From: an uncultured Sphingomonadales bacterium
GTDB taxonomy: Bacteria > Pseudomonadota > Alphaproteobacteria > Sphingomonadales > Sphingomonadaceae
Assembly: GCA_903828025.1 (NCBI GenBank)
Contig: CAIKKO010000448.1
Coordinates: 1 to 15,182, forward strand
DNA length: 15,182 nucleotides
Direction: 5' to 3'
The notes beneath the pieces were generated by a model that was not told the DNA's origin, made no database searches, and saw only the letters and a program-made list of their open reading frames with translations. The translations under genes were made by a program, and so were the position numbers. Below are positions 8,095 to 15,182 of this stretch, piece by piece (within the stretch, counting starts at the first letter, position 1; every line of letters begins with the position of its first letter).

Positions 8095-8783
8095 TCCGCC
8101 CGCATCGTCCGGTATCCGGCCCAGCGACCAGCCCTGCAAAGGGCAAGCTGCGGCGCATGCTGTCACGCCTGCGCCGTGATACCTCGGCGACCAGTGTGAT
8201 CGAGCTGGGGCTATCGGCACCGCTGTTGATGGGCCTGGCGTTGACCGGGACCGAAGTTGTCGCGCTGGCGATCGTGCATGTTAAGCTGAACCAATTGGCC
8301 ATCACCGTTGCCGACAACGCCAGCCGCGCCAAACAGACCCAGGTGAACGGCGCGCCGCAGTTCCGCGAATACGATGTCAATCAGGTGTTCCGCGCGGCCG
8401 CATTGCAGGCCGAAGACCTCAATATCCCCGTCAACGGGCGCGTCATTCTCTCCAGCTTGGAGACAAATTCCTCGGGCGGCCAATGGATCCACTGGCAGCG
8501 CTGCTGGGGCAACACAACGTATGCCTCGCGCTACGGCGTGCAAGGGACCGGCGCGACCGGCACCGCCTTCAAGGGCATGGGCTTCACCTCGCCGCTGATG
8601 GTGGCCGATACCGGCACCTCGATCATGTTTGTTGAAGTGTTTTACCAATACAAACCGTTCTTCCTCGGCAGCATTCTCTCACCCAAGCTGATTCACAAGG
8701 AAGCCGCGCTCTATGTGCGCGACGACCGCGATCTGACCCAGATCTACAACCCCTCACCAGCCTCAACCGTCTCCAGCTGCTGA
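8085..8783 (+). CDS. Second TadE/TadF-like pilus assembly protein
   Basis: A 232-residue protein with a basic N-terminus (LRRMLSRLRRDTSATS), the pseudopilin-like SVIELGL (E40) and one hydrophobic helix (about 39-62), then a 170-residue exported domain with the Trp-rich patch GGQWIHWQRCWG. It occupies the position of a TadE or TadF minor pseudopilin in the cluster, and which of the two names fits is uncertain. The ATG at 8085 overlaps the end of the previous gene by ten bases. A second in-frame ATG at 8157 would give a shorter but still complete N-terminus (MLSRLRRDTSATS) and cannot be excluded, since no strong ribosome site marks either. Three Cys residues are visible. It is the last gene of the three-gene operon. 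Confidence 0.82.
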   Translation: MPIIRPHRPVSGPATSPAKGKLRRMLSRLRRDTSATSVIELGLSAPLLMGLALTGTEVVALAIVHVKLNQLAITVADNASRAKQTQVNGAPQFREYDVNQVFRAAALQAEDLNIPVNGRVILSSLETNSSGGQWIHWQRCWGNTTYASRYGVQGTGATGTAFKGMGFTSPLMVADTGTSIMFVEVFYQYKPFFLGSILSPKLIHKEAALYVRDDRDLTQIYNPSPASTVSSC

Positions 8784-8791
8784 TGTCTTTG

Positions 8792-8810
8792 GGCCGGGTG
8801 CCATCCGGCC
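8792..8810 (+). other. Small hairpin after the pseudopilin operon
   Basis: GGCCGG (8792-8797) and CCGGCC (8805-8810) form a perfect 6-bp stem around a 7-base loop, starting nine bases after the stop of the last pseudopilin gene. No T-run follows. It may cooperate with the larger hairpin just downstream. Confidence 0.4.
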
Positions 8811-8815
8811 AATAG

Positions 8816-8848
8816 ATCGGGCAGGCGCCGCGAAGCGCCTTGCCCGAT
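8816..8848 (+). terminator. Strong hairpin, probable transcript end of the pseudopilin operon
   Basis: Bases 8816-8828 pair with 8835-8848 through ATCGGGCA and GGCGC arms, with one bulged T in the right arm and a 6-base loop (cgcgaa). The stem is about 13 bp and very GC-rich. It is followed by TGCCCCCC rather than a T-tract, so intrinsic termination is plausible but not certain. The remaining bases up to 8948 must carry any promoter of the aminotransferase. Confidence 0.55.
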
Positions 8849-8948
8849 TGCCCCCCAGCGGCGCTTTGCGCACGGAGATGCACGGCAGCGAACTCCCGCC
8901 ACCCGGCCCGGCTTTGCCCGCTTCGCCCGCGGTGCTAAGCCCCGCGCC

Positions 8949-10088
8949 ATGATCGCTCATCTCGACCCGTTTCACGCCATATCCGTTTCCGCGTTGGCCC
9001 AGCGTCTGGCGGCAGAAGGCCGCTCCATCATCCGCATGGAGTTCGGCCAGCCTTCGACCGGCGCGCCAGCCGCCGCGCTCGCCCGTGCGCGCGCAGTGCT
9101 GGAGGGCGAGGATCTTGGCTATTGGGAAAGCCCGGCGCTGCTGCAACGGCTGGCGCAGTATATGGGCGATACGACCGGCGTGCAGATCGCGCCCGAACAG
9201 ATCGTGCTGACATGCGGTGCCTCGCCCGCGCTGGTGATCGCGCTCTCGCTGCGCTTCGGGCCGGGGGCGCGGGTGGCGCTCGCCCGGCCGGGCTATGTCG
9301 CCTATCGCAACACCTTGCGCGCGCTGTTTATCGAGCCGGTCGAACTGCCTTGCGGGCCCGAGGTGGGCTATCAGATTACCGCCGCCGCCCTCGCTGCGCT
9401 CGATCCCGCGCCCGATGGGGTCATCATCGCCAGCCCCGCCAACCCGACCGGAACGGTCATCGTGCCCGGCGAGATGGCCGCCATTGCCGCGGTGTGCCGG
9501 GCGCGCGGCATCCACATCGTCTCGGACGAGATCTATCAGGGCATCACCTACGATGCACCGGCCCTGTCGATGCTGGCGTTCGAGCCGGATGCGCTGATCG
9601 TGAACAGCTTTTCCAAGTATTTCAGCATGCCCGGCTGGCGGCTCGGCTGGATCACGGTGCCGGCGGATCTGGTCGGGGCGGCGCGGGCGCGGATGGGCAA
9701 CCTGTTTCTCACCCCGCCCTCGCTCAGCCAGCACGCCGGGCTGGTCGCGCTCGATTGCCGCGAGGAACTGGACGGGCATATCCGGACTTATGCCCGCAAC
9801 CGCGATCTGCTGCTGGCCGCGCTGCCCGCCATGGGCCTCGCGCGGATCGCCCCGCCCGACGGGGCCTTTTATGTCTATGCCGATGTCGGCCATCTGACGG
9901 GCGACAGCATGGCGTTCTGCACGCAGCTGCTGCAGGATACCGGGGTGGCGACCGCACCGGGGATCGACTTCGATCCCGCCGACGGCCACCGTTTCATGCG
10001 CTTCAGTTTCGCCGTTTCCACCCCGCTGGTGGAAGAAGCGATCACGCGGATGGTGCCGTGGTTTCAGGCGCAGAAGGTTCTGGCCTGA
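8949..10088 (+). CDS. Class I/II (fold-type I) PLP-dependent aminotransferase
   Basis: A 379-residue cytosolic enzyme, the usual length for this family. Key positions are visible: SPANPTG with N165, SDEIYQG with D193 (pairs with the PLP ring nitrogen) and Y196, the Schiff-base lysine K223 in NSFSKYFSMPGWRLGW, and R351 in FMRFSFA, the likely substrate alpha-carboxylate ligand. Family knowledge: such enzymes move an amino group from an amino acid to a 2-oxo acid. The sequence does not show which amino acid is used, and no biosynthetic neighbour helps. The ATG at 8949 gives the normal N-terminus (HLDPFHAISVSALAQRL), but no ribosome site is visible, so initiation may be weak or leaderless. It ends 53 bases from a convergent autotransporter gene. 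Confidence 0.92.
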   Translation: MIAHLDPFHAISVSALAQRLAAEGRSIIRMEFGQPSTGAPAAALARARAVLEGEDLGYWESPALLQRLAQYMGDTTGVQIAPEQIVLTCGASPALVIALSLRFGPGARVALARPGYVAYRNTLRALFIEPVELPCGPEVGYQITAAALAALDPAPDGVIIASPANPTGTVIVPGEMAAIAAVCRARGIHIVSDEIYQGITYDAPALSMLAFEPDALIVNSFSKYFSMPGWRLGWITVPADLVGAARARMGNLFLTPPSLSQHAGLVALDCREELDGHIRTYARNRDLLLAALPAMGLARIAPPDGAFYVYADVGHLTGDSMAFCTQLLQDTGVATAPGIDFDPADGHRFMRFSFAVSTPLVEEAITRMVPWFQAQKVLA

Positions 10089-10094
10089 AACGAA

Positions 10095-10120
10095 AAGGGC
10101 GGCCCGATCAGGCCGCCCTT
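10095..10120 (-). terminator. Shared hairpin terminator between convergent genes
   Basis: AAGGGCGGCC (10095-10104) and GGCCGCCCTT (10111-10120) form a perfect 10-bp stem with loop cgatca. Read on the minus strand it is followed by TTTTCGTTTC-like sequence (the complement of 10086-10096), a good T-run for the autotransporter. Read on the plus strand only TT follows, so it would be a weaker terminator for the aminotransferase. Confidence 0.8.
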
Positions 10121-10141
10121 CCGAAGTCTGCGATCAAACCA

Positions 10142-13100
10142 TCAAAGCGCGATGGCGAGTGACGCGCGCGCCGAATAGCCCGTGCCGCCATGCTCCATCT
10201 TTTCCGCGCCGGCACTGAGCTTCCAGGTATAGTCGAGCCCGCCCTGCAGCACGCTGACTTCGCCGGTCCAAGCCGAAGGCAATTGCTGGCCCGTGAGCGT
10301 GAAGCTGTCACCGCTGCCGAAGGTGGCGGTCGTCTGGCCGACCTCGCCGGAAATGCGGCTGCGACGCCCGCCTTCCACTTCGATCGTGAAGGGCCGGTTT
10401 TCATAGTCGCCCGGCGCAACGTTCCAGCTTGCGACCAGCGTGGTCATGGCATTGGACACGGTGCTGGTGCGCTGGGCAAGCGAGAGGATGAAAGGCGCGT
10501 TGCCGGTTTCAGCGTAGGCATTTTCCTTCAGGTGGAAGTATTCGATCACCGCGCGCGGCTTCAGCTTGAAGTGGTCGCCCATCTGGAAGGCGTAGGACAC
10601 GCCGCCGGTGCCCGAAAGGGTCTGGCCCTTCCACTTGCCCGCCGCTGCATAGCTGAATGCCACCGTATCCGCCGTGCCGGAGAACGTGCGGGTCGAAGTG
10701 AACGAGGGCTTGCCATAAGCGACGCGCGCATAGGCATAGAGCGGGCCCTTGGCGATCCGCCAGAATGCAGCCAGCTCGATATCGCTGACTTTGACCTTCT
10801 GGGTGTCATCGGTGGTCGACGTGCCGGAGAAATAGGTGAACGATGCACCGACATGGCCAAAGCCGAGCTTCTTTTCGAAGCCGAGCGACAGGCCGCCACC
10901 GCTGTTGTTGTATCCTGCGGTGTCTCCGGCCTTCTTCTTGCCCTTGAAGTAGATCGGCTCAAGCCATGCACCGGCATCGCTGATCGTGTACCAGCTGGAA
11001 TCGTCGTTGATGCGCCGCGCGGCAAGGCGCGTGCCGCGCGTGAGCAGATCAAGGGTGCCGCCCGCGTAATCAGGCAGCATCTGGTTGAACTGGGTCTGCA
11101 GAGTTGCGGTATCGGCCACTTGCAGCAGGCTCGACTGCAGCTTGGTATCGACCACGGTACCGATGCCGGTCGTCGCGTTGGTACCGGCGTTTGCAAGGAT
11201 CGCGCTGTAGGCCGCGGACTGCGGCGCATTGAGCCCGATCTCGCTCGCCGACTTGCGCGCGATGGTCAGGGTCACATCGTTGCCCACCGCTGCGACCGTG
11301 CCCTTGAAGAGCACGGGCATGTTGAGCGCGGAGGAGACGATATTGCTGCCGCCCGTCAGCGTGCCCGCGCTAACCACGGTATAAGTGCCCTCGGCCTTGG
11401 CGAGCGAGGTGATGGTGGCTGCGATCTTTGCACCGCTGGCAAAGTTGGCGGTGTCGGTCACCAGCTTCGAACTCGTGCCGGTCGTGCCGTCGATAAAGAC
11501 GCCGAGCGTGCCGTTCGCTCCGACATCGAGCGCATGGATCGTGGTCGTGCCGGTTGCGTTGGTGCCGAAAGTGCCGCCCGCGACATTGACCGAGAGCTGC
11601 GACCCGCCGGTGACCGTACCCTTGTAAATCGCCTTGTCAGCAAGGGTGAGGGTGCCGACCTGGTCGTTCAGGATGAGCGTGCCGGTAAAGCGCGAATTGC
11701 CCGCCATGCTGAGCGATGCCGTGCCCGTGCCGAAATCAATGTTGCCGATATACTTGGCATCATCGGCCAGCTTTACCGTGTCGTCGCCCGCGCCAAGGAA
11801 GCTGTTGCCCGTGACTTTGCCGGATTCGATATCGAGCGTGTCGTTGCCGCTGCCGGTGTAGATATTGCCCGTGATCGAGGTGTATACTGGCGCTGTATCC
11901 GGGTTGTAGCCCGTCGCAGCCTTGTCGGTCGTTTGCGAGGCGGCCGTGGTGCTGTTGAGATCCTGCTTGATCGTGACCCCGGTGGTGTTGGCCGAAACGT
12001 CGATGGCGGAAAGCTGGCTGTTGCTCGTGCCGCTGACAGCGATAGTGCCGGTGTTCTCGATGCTGGTCAGCGTGCCCGAACGGTCCGCAATGGCCGACGA
12101 TGGGCCGAAGTCCTGCTGCGTTACCGCTGCCGTGATCGTGCCGCTGTTGTAGAGCGTGCCAACCGTCGACCCGACATTGATCAGGATGCCATAGGCCGAG
12201 GAATCGACCGTAGTCGCGGTAATCGACCCGGTTACGCCAATGCCTTTGGTCAGCGTGACAACGCTACCCGGCACGCTCAATGGCCCGCTCACAACGACAG
12301 GCCGACCGATGACGACGCCATAGCCGTTCGTGCGGCTGTAGGTCGCGGTCGCAGTGATCGTGCCGTCGATGCCCACGGAATACGTGCCGGCATTGGTCGT
12401 GCCGCCGCCGATCGTGGTTATGGCGCCGGAACCACCGATCTGGAGCGCCGGGCTGCTGCCGACCGCGTTGATCGTGCCGCGCGTTGTATCGGTATCGCTC
12501 GATCCTGAAGGCGCGCGCACGAGCACGCCGCCCGCCACGTTGCCGTCGATCTCGACCGCCGCCTTGCCCGAGTTGAGCGCGGTGTACGACAAGCTTTGCG
12601 TGGTGCCATCATCGGCGGTGTAGGAACTCGCCTGCGACAGCGTGCCGTTGATCAGCACCTTGCCGCCAACATCGCCGCCAACGACCAGCGCCTGCGCGCC
12701 CTGCCCGACAACGGTGATCGTACCGCCCGCGCTGACATTGCCGCTTACCGCGCCGTTTGTGACGATGCCGAACGAATTGTCGCCCTTGACCTTGATCGTA
12801 CCGGTGCTGGTGACCGAACCGGTCAGAGGCCCATCCACCGCGATGCCTGCGGAATTGAGTCCATCGACCGTGATCGTGCCGGTGTTCGAAACTGTGCCCG
12901 TTACCGCAGCGCCGGGTGCGAGGTGGATGCCATAGCGGCCGCTCGCCTGCGCGATCGGCCCGTCGGCAACGCCGTTCTTGTCAGCATCAGCGGCGGTGAA
13001 GCTTTCCAGAACCTGGATCGTACCGGCGTTCGAGATGGTGGTGGCGGTGCCGCCCTGAACCAGAATGCCGGTGGCACCGTTGGTGGCACCCATGTCGAGC

Positions 13101-13366
13101 GTGCCGCCCGATGCGACGGTTACGTCCTTCGATGCATCGACCGTAACCGCGCTGCCGCCATCCAGCTTGATCGTGCCGCCGCTGGCGACCGTTACTGCCC
13201 CTGCGGCCGAAGTCAGCAGCGGGGTCGTGGTGCTCGTGCTCACCGTGGTGTCGGCCAGCGCAGGCGTTGCGACGAGTATCAGGGCAGCGGGCGCAACCGA
13301 ACCGAGCAGGCTGGCGGCCAGGCCAAGGGGGCGTTTGATCAGGGGGGAGGTTTGCATCGGTATCAT
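10142..13366 (-). CDS. Classical (type Va) autotransporter with beta-helix passenger
   Basis: About 1074 residues. The N-terminus is a signal peptide (IKRPLGLAASLLGSVAPAA, then LILVATPALA with cleavage before DTT). The passenger (about residues 40-780) is low-complexity, Gly/Thr/Ser-rich, with recurring NTGTITV/STGTIKV turns typical of right-handed beta-helices. It includes a GSGNDTLDI...GAGDDTVKL stretch resembling RTX-type calcium turns. The last 280 or so residues (from about DAGAWLEPIYFKG) form the outer-membrane autotransporter barrel, ending SLAIAL; the final Leu instead of Phe or Trp is unusual. The frame opens with a TTG at 13378, but I prefer the ATG at 13366; a third option is the ATG at 13357 (MQTSPLIKRP). 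None has a clear ribosome site. No protease or esterase active site was seen, so an adhesin or biofilm role is more likely than an enzyme. It is divergent from the downstream two-component genes. Confidence 0.88.
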   Translation of the reverse strand: MIPMQTSPLIKRPLGLAASLLGSVAPAALILVATPALADTTVSTSTTTPLLTSAAGAVTVASGGTIKLDGGSAVTVDASKDVTVASGGTLDMGATNGATGILVQGGTATTISNAGTIQVLESFTAADADKNGVADGPIAQASGRYGIHLAPGAAVTGTVSNTGTITVDGLNSAGIAVDGPLTGSVTSTGTIKVKGDNSFGIVTNGAVSGNVSAGGTITVVGQGAQALVVGGDVGGKVLINGTLSQASSYTADDGTTQSLSYTALNSGKAAVEIDGNVAGGVLVRAPSGSSDTDTTRGTINAVGSSPALQIGGSGAITTIGGGTTNAGTYSVGIDGTITATATYSRTNGYGVVIGRPVVVSGPLSVPGSVVTLTKGIGVTGSITATTVDSSAYGILINVGSTVGTLYNSGTITAAVTQQDFGPSSAIADRSGTLTSIENTGTIAVSGTSNSQLSAIDVSANTTGVTIKQDLNSTTAASQTTDKAATGYNPDTAPVYTSITGNIYTGSGNDTLDIESGKVTGNSFLGAGDDTVKLADDAKYIGNIDFGTGTASLSMAGNSRFTGTLILNDQVGTLTLADKAIYKGTVTGGSQLSVNVAGGTFGTNATGTTTIHALDVGANGTLGVFIDGTTGTSSKLVTDTANFASGAKIAATITSLAKAEGTYTVVSAGTLTGGSNIVSSALNMPVLFKGTVAAVGNDVTLTIARKSASEIGLNAPQSAAYSAILANAGTNATTGIGTVVDTKLQSSLLQVADTATLQTQFNQMLPDYAGGTLDLLTRGTRLAARRINDDSSWYTISDAGAWLEPIYFKGKKKAGDTAGYNNSGGGLSLGFEKKLGFGHVGASFTYFSGTSTTDDTQKVKVSDIELAAFWRIAKGPLYAYARVAYGKPSFTSTRTFSGTADTVAFSYAAAGKWKGQTLSGTGGVSYAFQMGDHFKLKPRAVIEYFHLKENAYAETGNAPFILSLAQRTSTVSNAMTTLVASWNVAPGDYENRPFTIEVEGGRRSRISGEVGQTTATFGSGDSFTLTGQQLPSAWTGEVSVLQGGLDYTWKLSAGAEKMEHGGTGYSARASLAIAL
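11762..11860 (-). other. RTX-like Gly/Asp turns inside the autotransporter passenger
   Basis: On the minus strand this codes for YTGSGNDTLDIESG and then FLGAGDDTVKLADD, about residues 503-536. The two G-x-G-(N/D)-D-T-(L/V)-x-(I/L) units resemble the nonapeptide calcium turns of RTX proteins, where such turns bind calcium outside the cell. Two units are few compared with true RTX blocks, so calcium binding is only possible. Confidence 0.5.
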
Positions 13367-13617
13367 GTCATCCGGCAAGGGGAGAGCCTGCGCTGTGGCA
13401 GGCTGCTCCGGGTGTAACCCGATCCGGCACGCCGCGTCATCGCGCGCCAGCTTTCAACGGTGGAAATCACCCGAGGCCCGGATCCGCTGGATTCAGGCAC
13501 CACGTGATTTGCGGGCGTCTTAACCTGATTTTGCGCCGTGCCTTAGCGGAAAATTTCAGCATGGCTCCGCGCTTGTAAAGTCTCGGTTCATTTAGAGCGA
13601 ATCACCGAATTTCGGCC
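13367..13617. other. Divergent intergenic region, autotransporter-proximal part
   Basis: This stretch is gene-free and holds the 5' leader of the minus-strand autotransporter and probably promoters in both directions. The part from about 13540 to 13612 is more A/T-rich than its surroundings (for example ggaaaatttcag and gttcatttagagc), as expected for promoter DNA. I could not assign -35/-10 boxes with confidence. No ribosome site was found before the autotransporter start. Confidence 0.5.
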
Positions 13618-13672
13618 CTGTACCGGCACTGTACCGGCACTGTACCGGCTCTGGTCCAGCTCTGGCCCAAAC
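13618..13672 (+). promoter_or_regulatory. 11-bp tandem direct repeats, candidate response-regulator operator
   Basis: The unit CTGTACCGGCA occurs at 13618-13628 and 13629-13639, then CTGTACCGGCT at 13640-13650. Two decayed copies continue in register: CTGGTCCAGCT (13651-13661, 8 of 11 matching the third unit) and CTGGCCCAAAC (13662-13672, 5 of 11 matching). The period is one DNA helical turn. OmpR/PhoB-family regulators bind head-to-tail 7-bp half-sites with about 11-bp spacing (as in the Pho box), and such a regulator gene begins about 100 bases downstream. Autoregulation is the simplest reading, but binding is inferred. Confidence 0.6.
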
Positions 13673-13681
13673 CCCTTGCGA

Positions 13682-13699
13682 GCCGGTCCCGGGCCGGTC
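13682..13699 (+). promoter_or_regulatory. GCCGGTC direct repeat with 11-bp spacing
   Basis: GCCGGTC occurs at 13682-13688 and again at 13693-13699, separated by four bases (CCGG), so it has the same 11-bp period as the array upstream. A third copy lies at 13710-13716 and an inverted one at 13730-13736. It may be a second regulator site or part of the same operator. Confidence 0.4.
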
Positions 13700-13709
13700 A
13701 TGGTGCGCT

Positions 13710-13736
13710 GCCGGTCCGGATTTCAGACGGACCGGC
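13710..13736 (+). promoter_or_regulatory. Perfect 9-bp inverted repeat before the OmpR-type regulator
   Basis: GCCGGTCCG (13710-13718) and CGGACCGGC (13728-13736) are perfect inverted copies with a 9-base spacer. The repeat ends 33 bases before the GTG start of the regulator. It could be a protein-binding palindrome or a hairpin in the mRNA leader; no T-run follows, so a classical terminator is unlikely. Confidence 0.45.
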
Positions 13737-13769
13737 CGTCGTTTCGCAACTCCATCATGGAACACACCA

Positions 13770-14459
13770 GTGGCAGGACGCATTCTGCTCGTCGAAGATG
13801 ATCCTCAGATCGCCGACTACATCGCCTCCGGTCTTGGCGAAGAGGGCTTTACCGTGGATCTCGCCGAGAATGGCCGCGACGGACTGTTTCTGGCGACAGA
13901 CAGCCAGTTCGATCTGGTCGTGCTTGATCGCATGCTGCCGGGGATGGACGGGCTGGCGCTGCTGAAAGCGCTGCGGGCCGCCGAAGTTGCGACGCCGGTG
14001 ATCCTGTTGTCCGCGCTGGGCAGCACGGACGACCGCATCGCGGGGCTGACCGCAGGGGCCGATGACTACCTCACCAAGCCCTTTTCGTTCGGCGAACTTC
14101 TGGCGCGGGTCCACGCGCTGCTGCGCCGCGCCGCCGGAGGCCTGCAGAAAGCGCAGGAGACAACCCTGCGCTGCGCCGATCTTGAGCTGGACCGGCTGAC
14201 CCGGCAGGTGCGGCGCGGTACGCGCAAGATCGCGGTCCAGCCGCGCGAGTTCCGTCTGCTTGAATATCTTCTGCTGCACACCGGGGAAGTCGTCACCCGC
14301 ACCATGCTGCTCGAAGCGGTGTGGGATTATCACTTCGATCCCGGCACCAATGTGATTGATGTTCATATCAGCCGACTGCGCCGCAAGATCGATGATGGCG
14401 AGGAGCAGGCCCTGTTCCACACGGTGCGCGGCGCGGGCTACCGGCTGGCGGCGGATTGA
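13770..14459 (+). CDS. OmpR/PhoB-type response regulator
   Basis: A 229-residue transcription factor. The receiver (1-120) has D10/D11, phospho-acceptor D53 in VVLDRMLPGMDG, S81 and K103 (TKPF). A winged-helix DNA-binding domain follows (about 130-229), recognised by VQPREFRLLEYLLLH, the segment VVTRTMLLEAVWDYHFDP, NVIDVHISRLRRKID and the closing VRGAGYRL. The start is GTG at 13770: no in-frame ATG exists upstream, and the receiver begins immediately (VAGRILLVEDD, first residue Met). Only a weak GGA lies upstream, so translation may be modest. The stop overlaps the sensor-kinase ATG in TGATG. The upstream 11-bp repeat array suggests autoregulation and possibly control of the divergent autotransporter. 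Confidence 0.95.
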   Translation: MAGRILLVEDDPQIADYIASGLGEEGFTVDLAENGRDGLFLATDSQFDLVVLDRMLPGMDGLALLKALRAAEVATPVILLSALGSTDDRIAGLTAGADDYLTKPFSFGELLARVHALLRRAAGGLQKAQETTLRCADLELDRLTRQVRRGTRKIAVQPREFRLLEYLLLHTGEVVTRTMLLEAVWDYHFDPGTNVIDVHISRLRRKIDDGEEQALFHTVRGAGYRLAAD

Positions 14460-15182
14460 TGCTGCGGCTCCCTCGCCGCGGACTTTCGCCCACCATGCTG
14501 CGGCTGGTGACGGCGGTGTTTGTGCTCCAGGTGCTGTCGAGCGCGGTCGCGATCCTGTTTTTGCGCGGGCAGATGCTCGAAGTCGTGCGGCTCGACCGCG
14601 AGCGGCAGGTGACCGATGTGCGCGACGATCTGCTGGCCGCTTTTTACGACGGGGGCCGCGCCGAGCTTGCCGATTTCATCACCGCCCGGCGCGGCAGTGC
14701 GGCCGACCCTTCGGTGTTCATCGCGCTCACTGGCGCGAACACACCGCTGCTCAGCAATCTGGAGCGCGTTCCCGCAATACCGCCCTCAGCCCGGCCCCAG
14801 CCCGTCACCGTGCGACGCGGGGCCGATCAGCCGTTGAGCGAGGGCCTGGCGCTGGTCGGCGCGCTGCCCGATGGCGAGCGGCTCGTGGTGGGCGTGGTCA
14901 GCCCCGTCGAGCGGCGCTTCGATCTCGCGTTCGCGACCGCTGCGGGCCTGACAATCGCCGTCGCCGTGCTGATGGCGCTGCTCAGCGCGGTGGTGCTCGG
15001 GCTCGTCATCAGCCGCCGCACCCACCAGATTGCGCAAACGGCGGCAGAGCTCGCTTCGGGCAATTTCGGCGCGCGGGTGCCGTTCGAGGGCACGGGCGAC
15101 GGCTTCGATCACTTGCGCCAGCAGATGAACCTCATGGCCGAGCGGATCGGCGAGCTGGTGGGGCAACTGAGCGCGGTTTCCG
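14459..15182 (+). CDS. HAMP-domain sensor histidine kinase, 3' end missing
   Basis: The frame opens with an ATG at 14459, overlapping the regulator stop by one base, and runs without a stop to the window edge (241 codons). The visible part has a first membrane helix (about 14-35), a periplasmic sensor of about 120 residues starting LRGQMLEVVRLDRERQ, a second helix (about 157-184, FATAAGLTIAVAVLMALLSA) and a HAMP linker (about 185-238, with AELASGNFGARVPFEG and QMNLMAERI). The DHp and ATPase domains, expected right after the last visible codon, are beyond the window. It is the likely cognate kinase of the OmpR-type regulator. The periplasmic domain matches no sensor family I recognise. An in-frame ATG at 14495 is an alternative start. 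Confidence 0.92.
   Translation, partial: MLRLPRRGLSPTMLRLVTAVFVLQVLSSAVAILFLRGQMLEVVRLDRERQVTDVRDDLLAAFYDGGRAELADFITARRGSAADPSVFIALTGANTPLLSNLERVPAIPPSARPQPVTVRRGADQPLSEGLALVGALPDGERLVVGVVSPVERRFDLAFATAAGLTIAVAVLMALLSAVVLGLVISRRTHQIAQTAAELASGNFGARVPFEGTGDGFDHLRQQMNLMAERIGELVGQLSAVS

Noticed and set aside
10190..12508. 772-codon open frame on the plus strand antisense to the autotransporter
   Set aside because: The minus strand clearly encodes a signal peptide, repeats and a barrel. The antisense frame is rich in Arg/Ala/Gly with no recognisable domain, as expected for the shadow of a GC-rich repetitive gene.
13618..13672. CRISPR-like reading of the 11-bp repeats
   Set aside because: The units are 11 bp, directly adjacent and have no unique spacers, so they do not fit a CRISPR array.
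13757..13801. Short ATG-started frame (14 codons) overlapping the start of the OmpR-type regulator
   Set aside because: It is out of frame with the regulator and has only a weak upstream site. A leader peptide is possible, but nothing in its sequence supports it.

Overview
The window is GC-rich DNA with tightly packed genes and ATGA/TGATG overlaps. Its TadG/TadE-type pseudopilin genes, sphingomonad-style autotransporter and trimeric adhesin suggest an alphaproteobacterium, most likely Sphingomonadales (Sphingomonas/Novosphingobium/Erythrobacter group). That placement is inferred from protein style; no rRNA or other marker gene is present.

Layout, left to right. (1) 1-2630 (+): the 3' part of a trimeric autotransporter adhesin (YadA-like), with its start outside the window, closed by a 13-bp hairpin. 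(2) 2724-5203 (+): a two-gene signalling operon, a NarL/FixJ-type response regulator overlapping by ATGA a membrane-bound hybrid histidine kinase with an HDLRQP-type H-box and a C-terminal receiver. (3) 5204-5461: a gene-free leader with several small inverted repeats. (4) 5462-8783 (+): three overlapping genes for Tad pilus minor components, namely a TadG-like protein with a von Willebrand A domain, a TadE-like pseudopilin carrying two calcium-loop-like motifs, and a second TadE-like protein; hairpins follow. (5) 8949-10088 (+): a fold-type I PLP aminotransferase. (6) 10142-13366 (-): a large classical (type Va) autotransporter, convergent with the aminotransferase and sharing a terminator hairpin with it. 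(7) 13367-13769: a divergent regulatory region containing a striking 11-bp tandem direct repeat array and further GCCGGTC repeats. (8) 13770-15182 (+): an OmpR/PhoB-type response regulator with a GTG start and a HAMP sensor kinase cut by the window end.

Overall the region is rich in cell-surface and attachment functions (trimeric adhesin, Tad pseudopilins, autotransporter) interleaved with two complete or partial two-component systems. It is tempting to read it as a surface-adhesion island controlled by its own regulators, but the sequence shows only proximity. The best candidates for new biology are the 11-bp repeat array before the OmpR-type regulator and the calcium-loop-like insertion in the TadE-like pseudopilin. 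No CRISPR array, tRNA, rRNA, insertion sequence or phage gene was found. I did not find convincing evidence for a wholly new multi-gene system.
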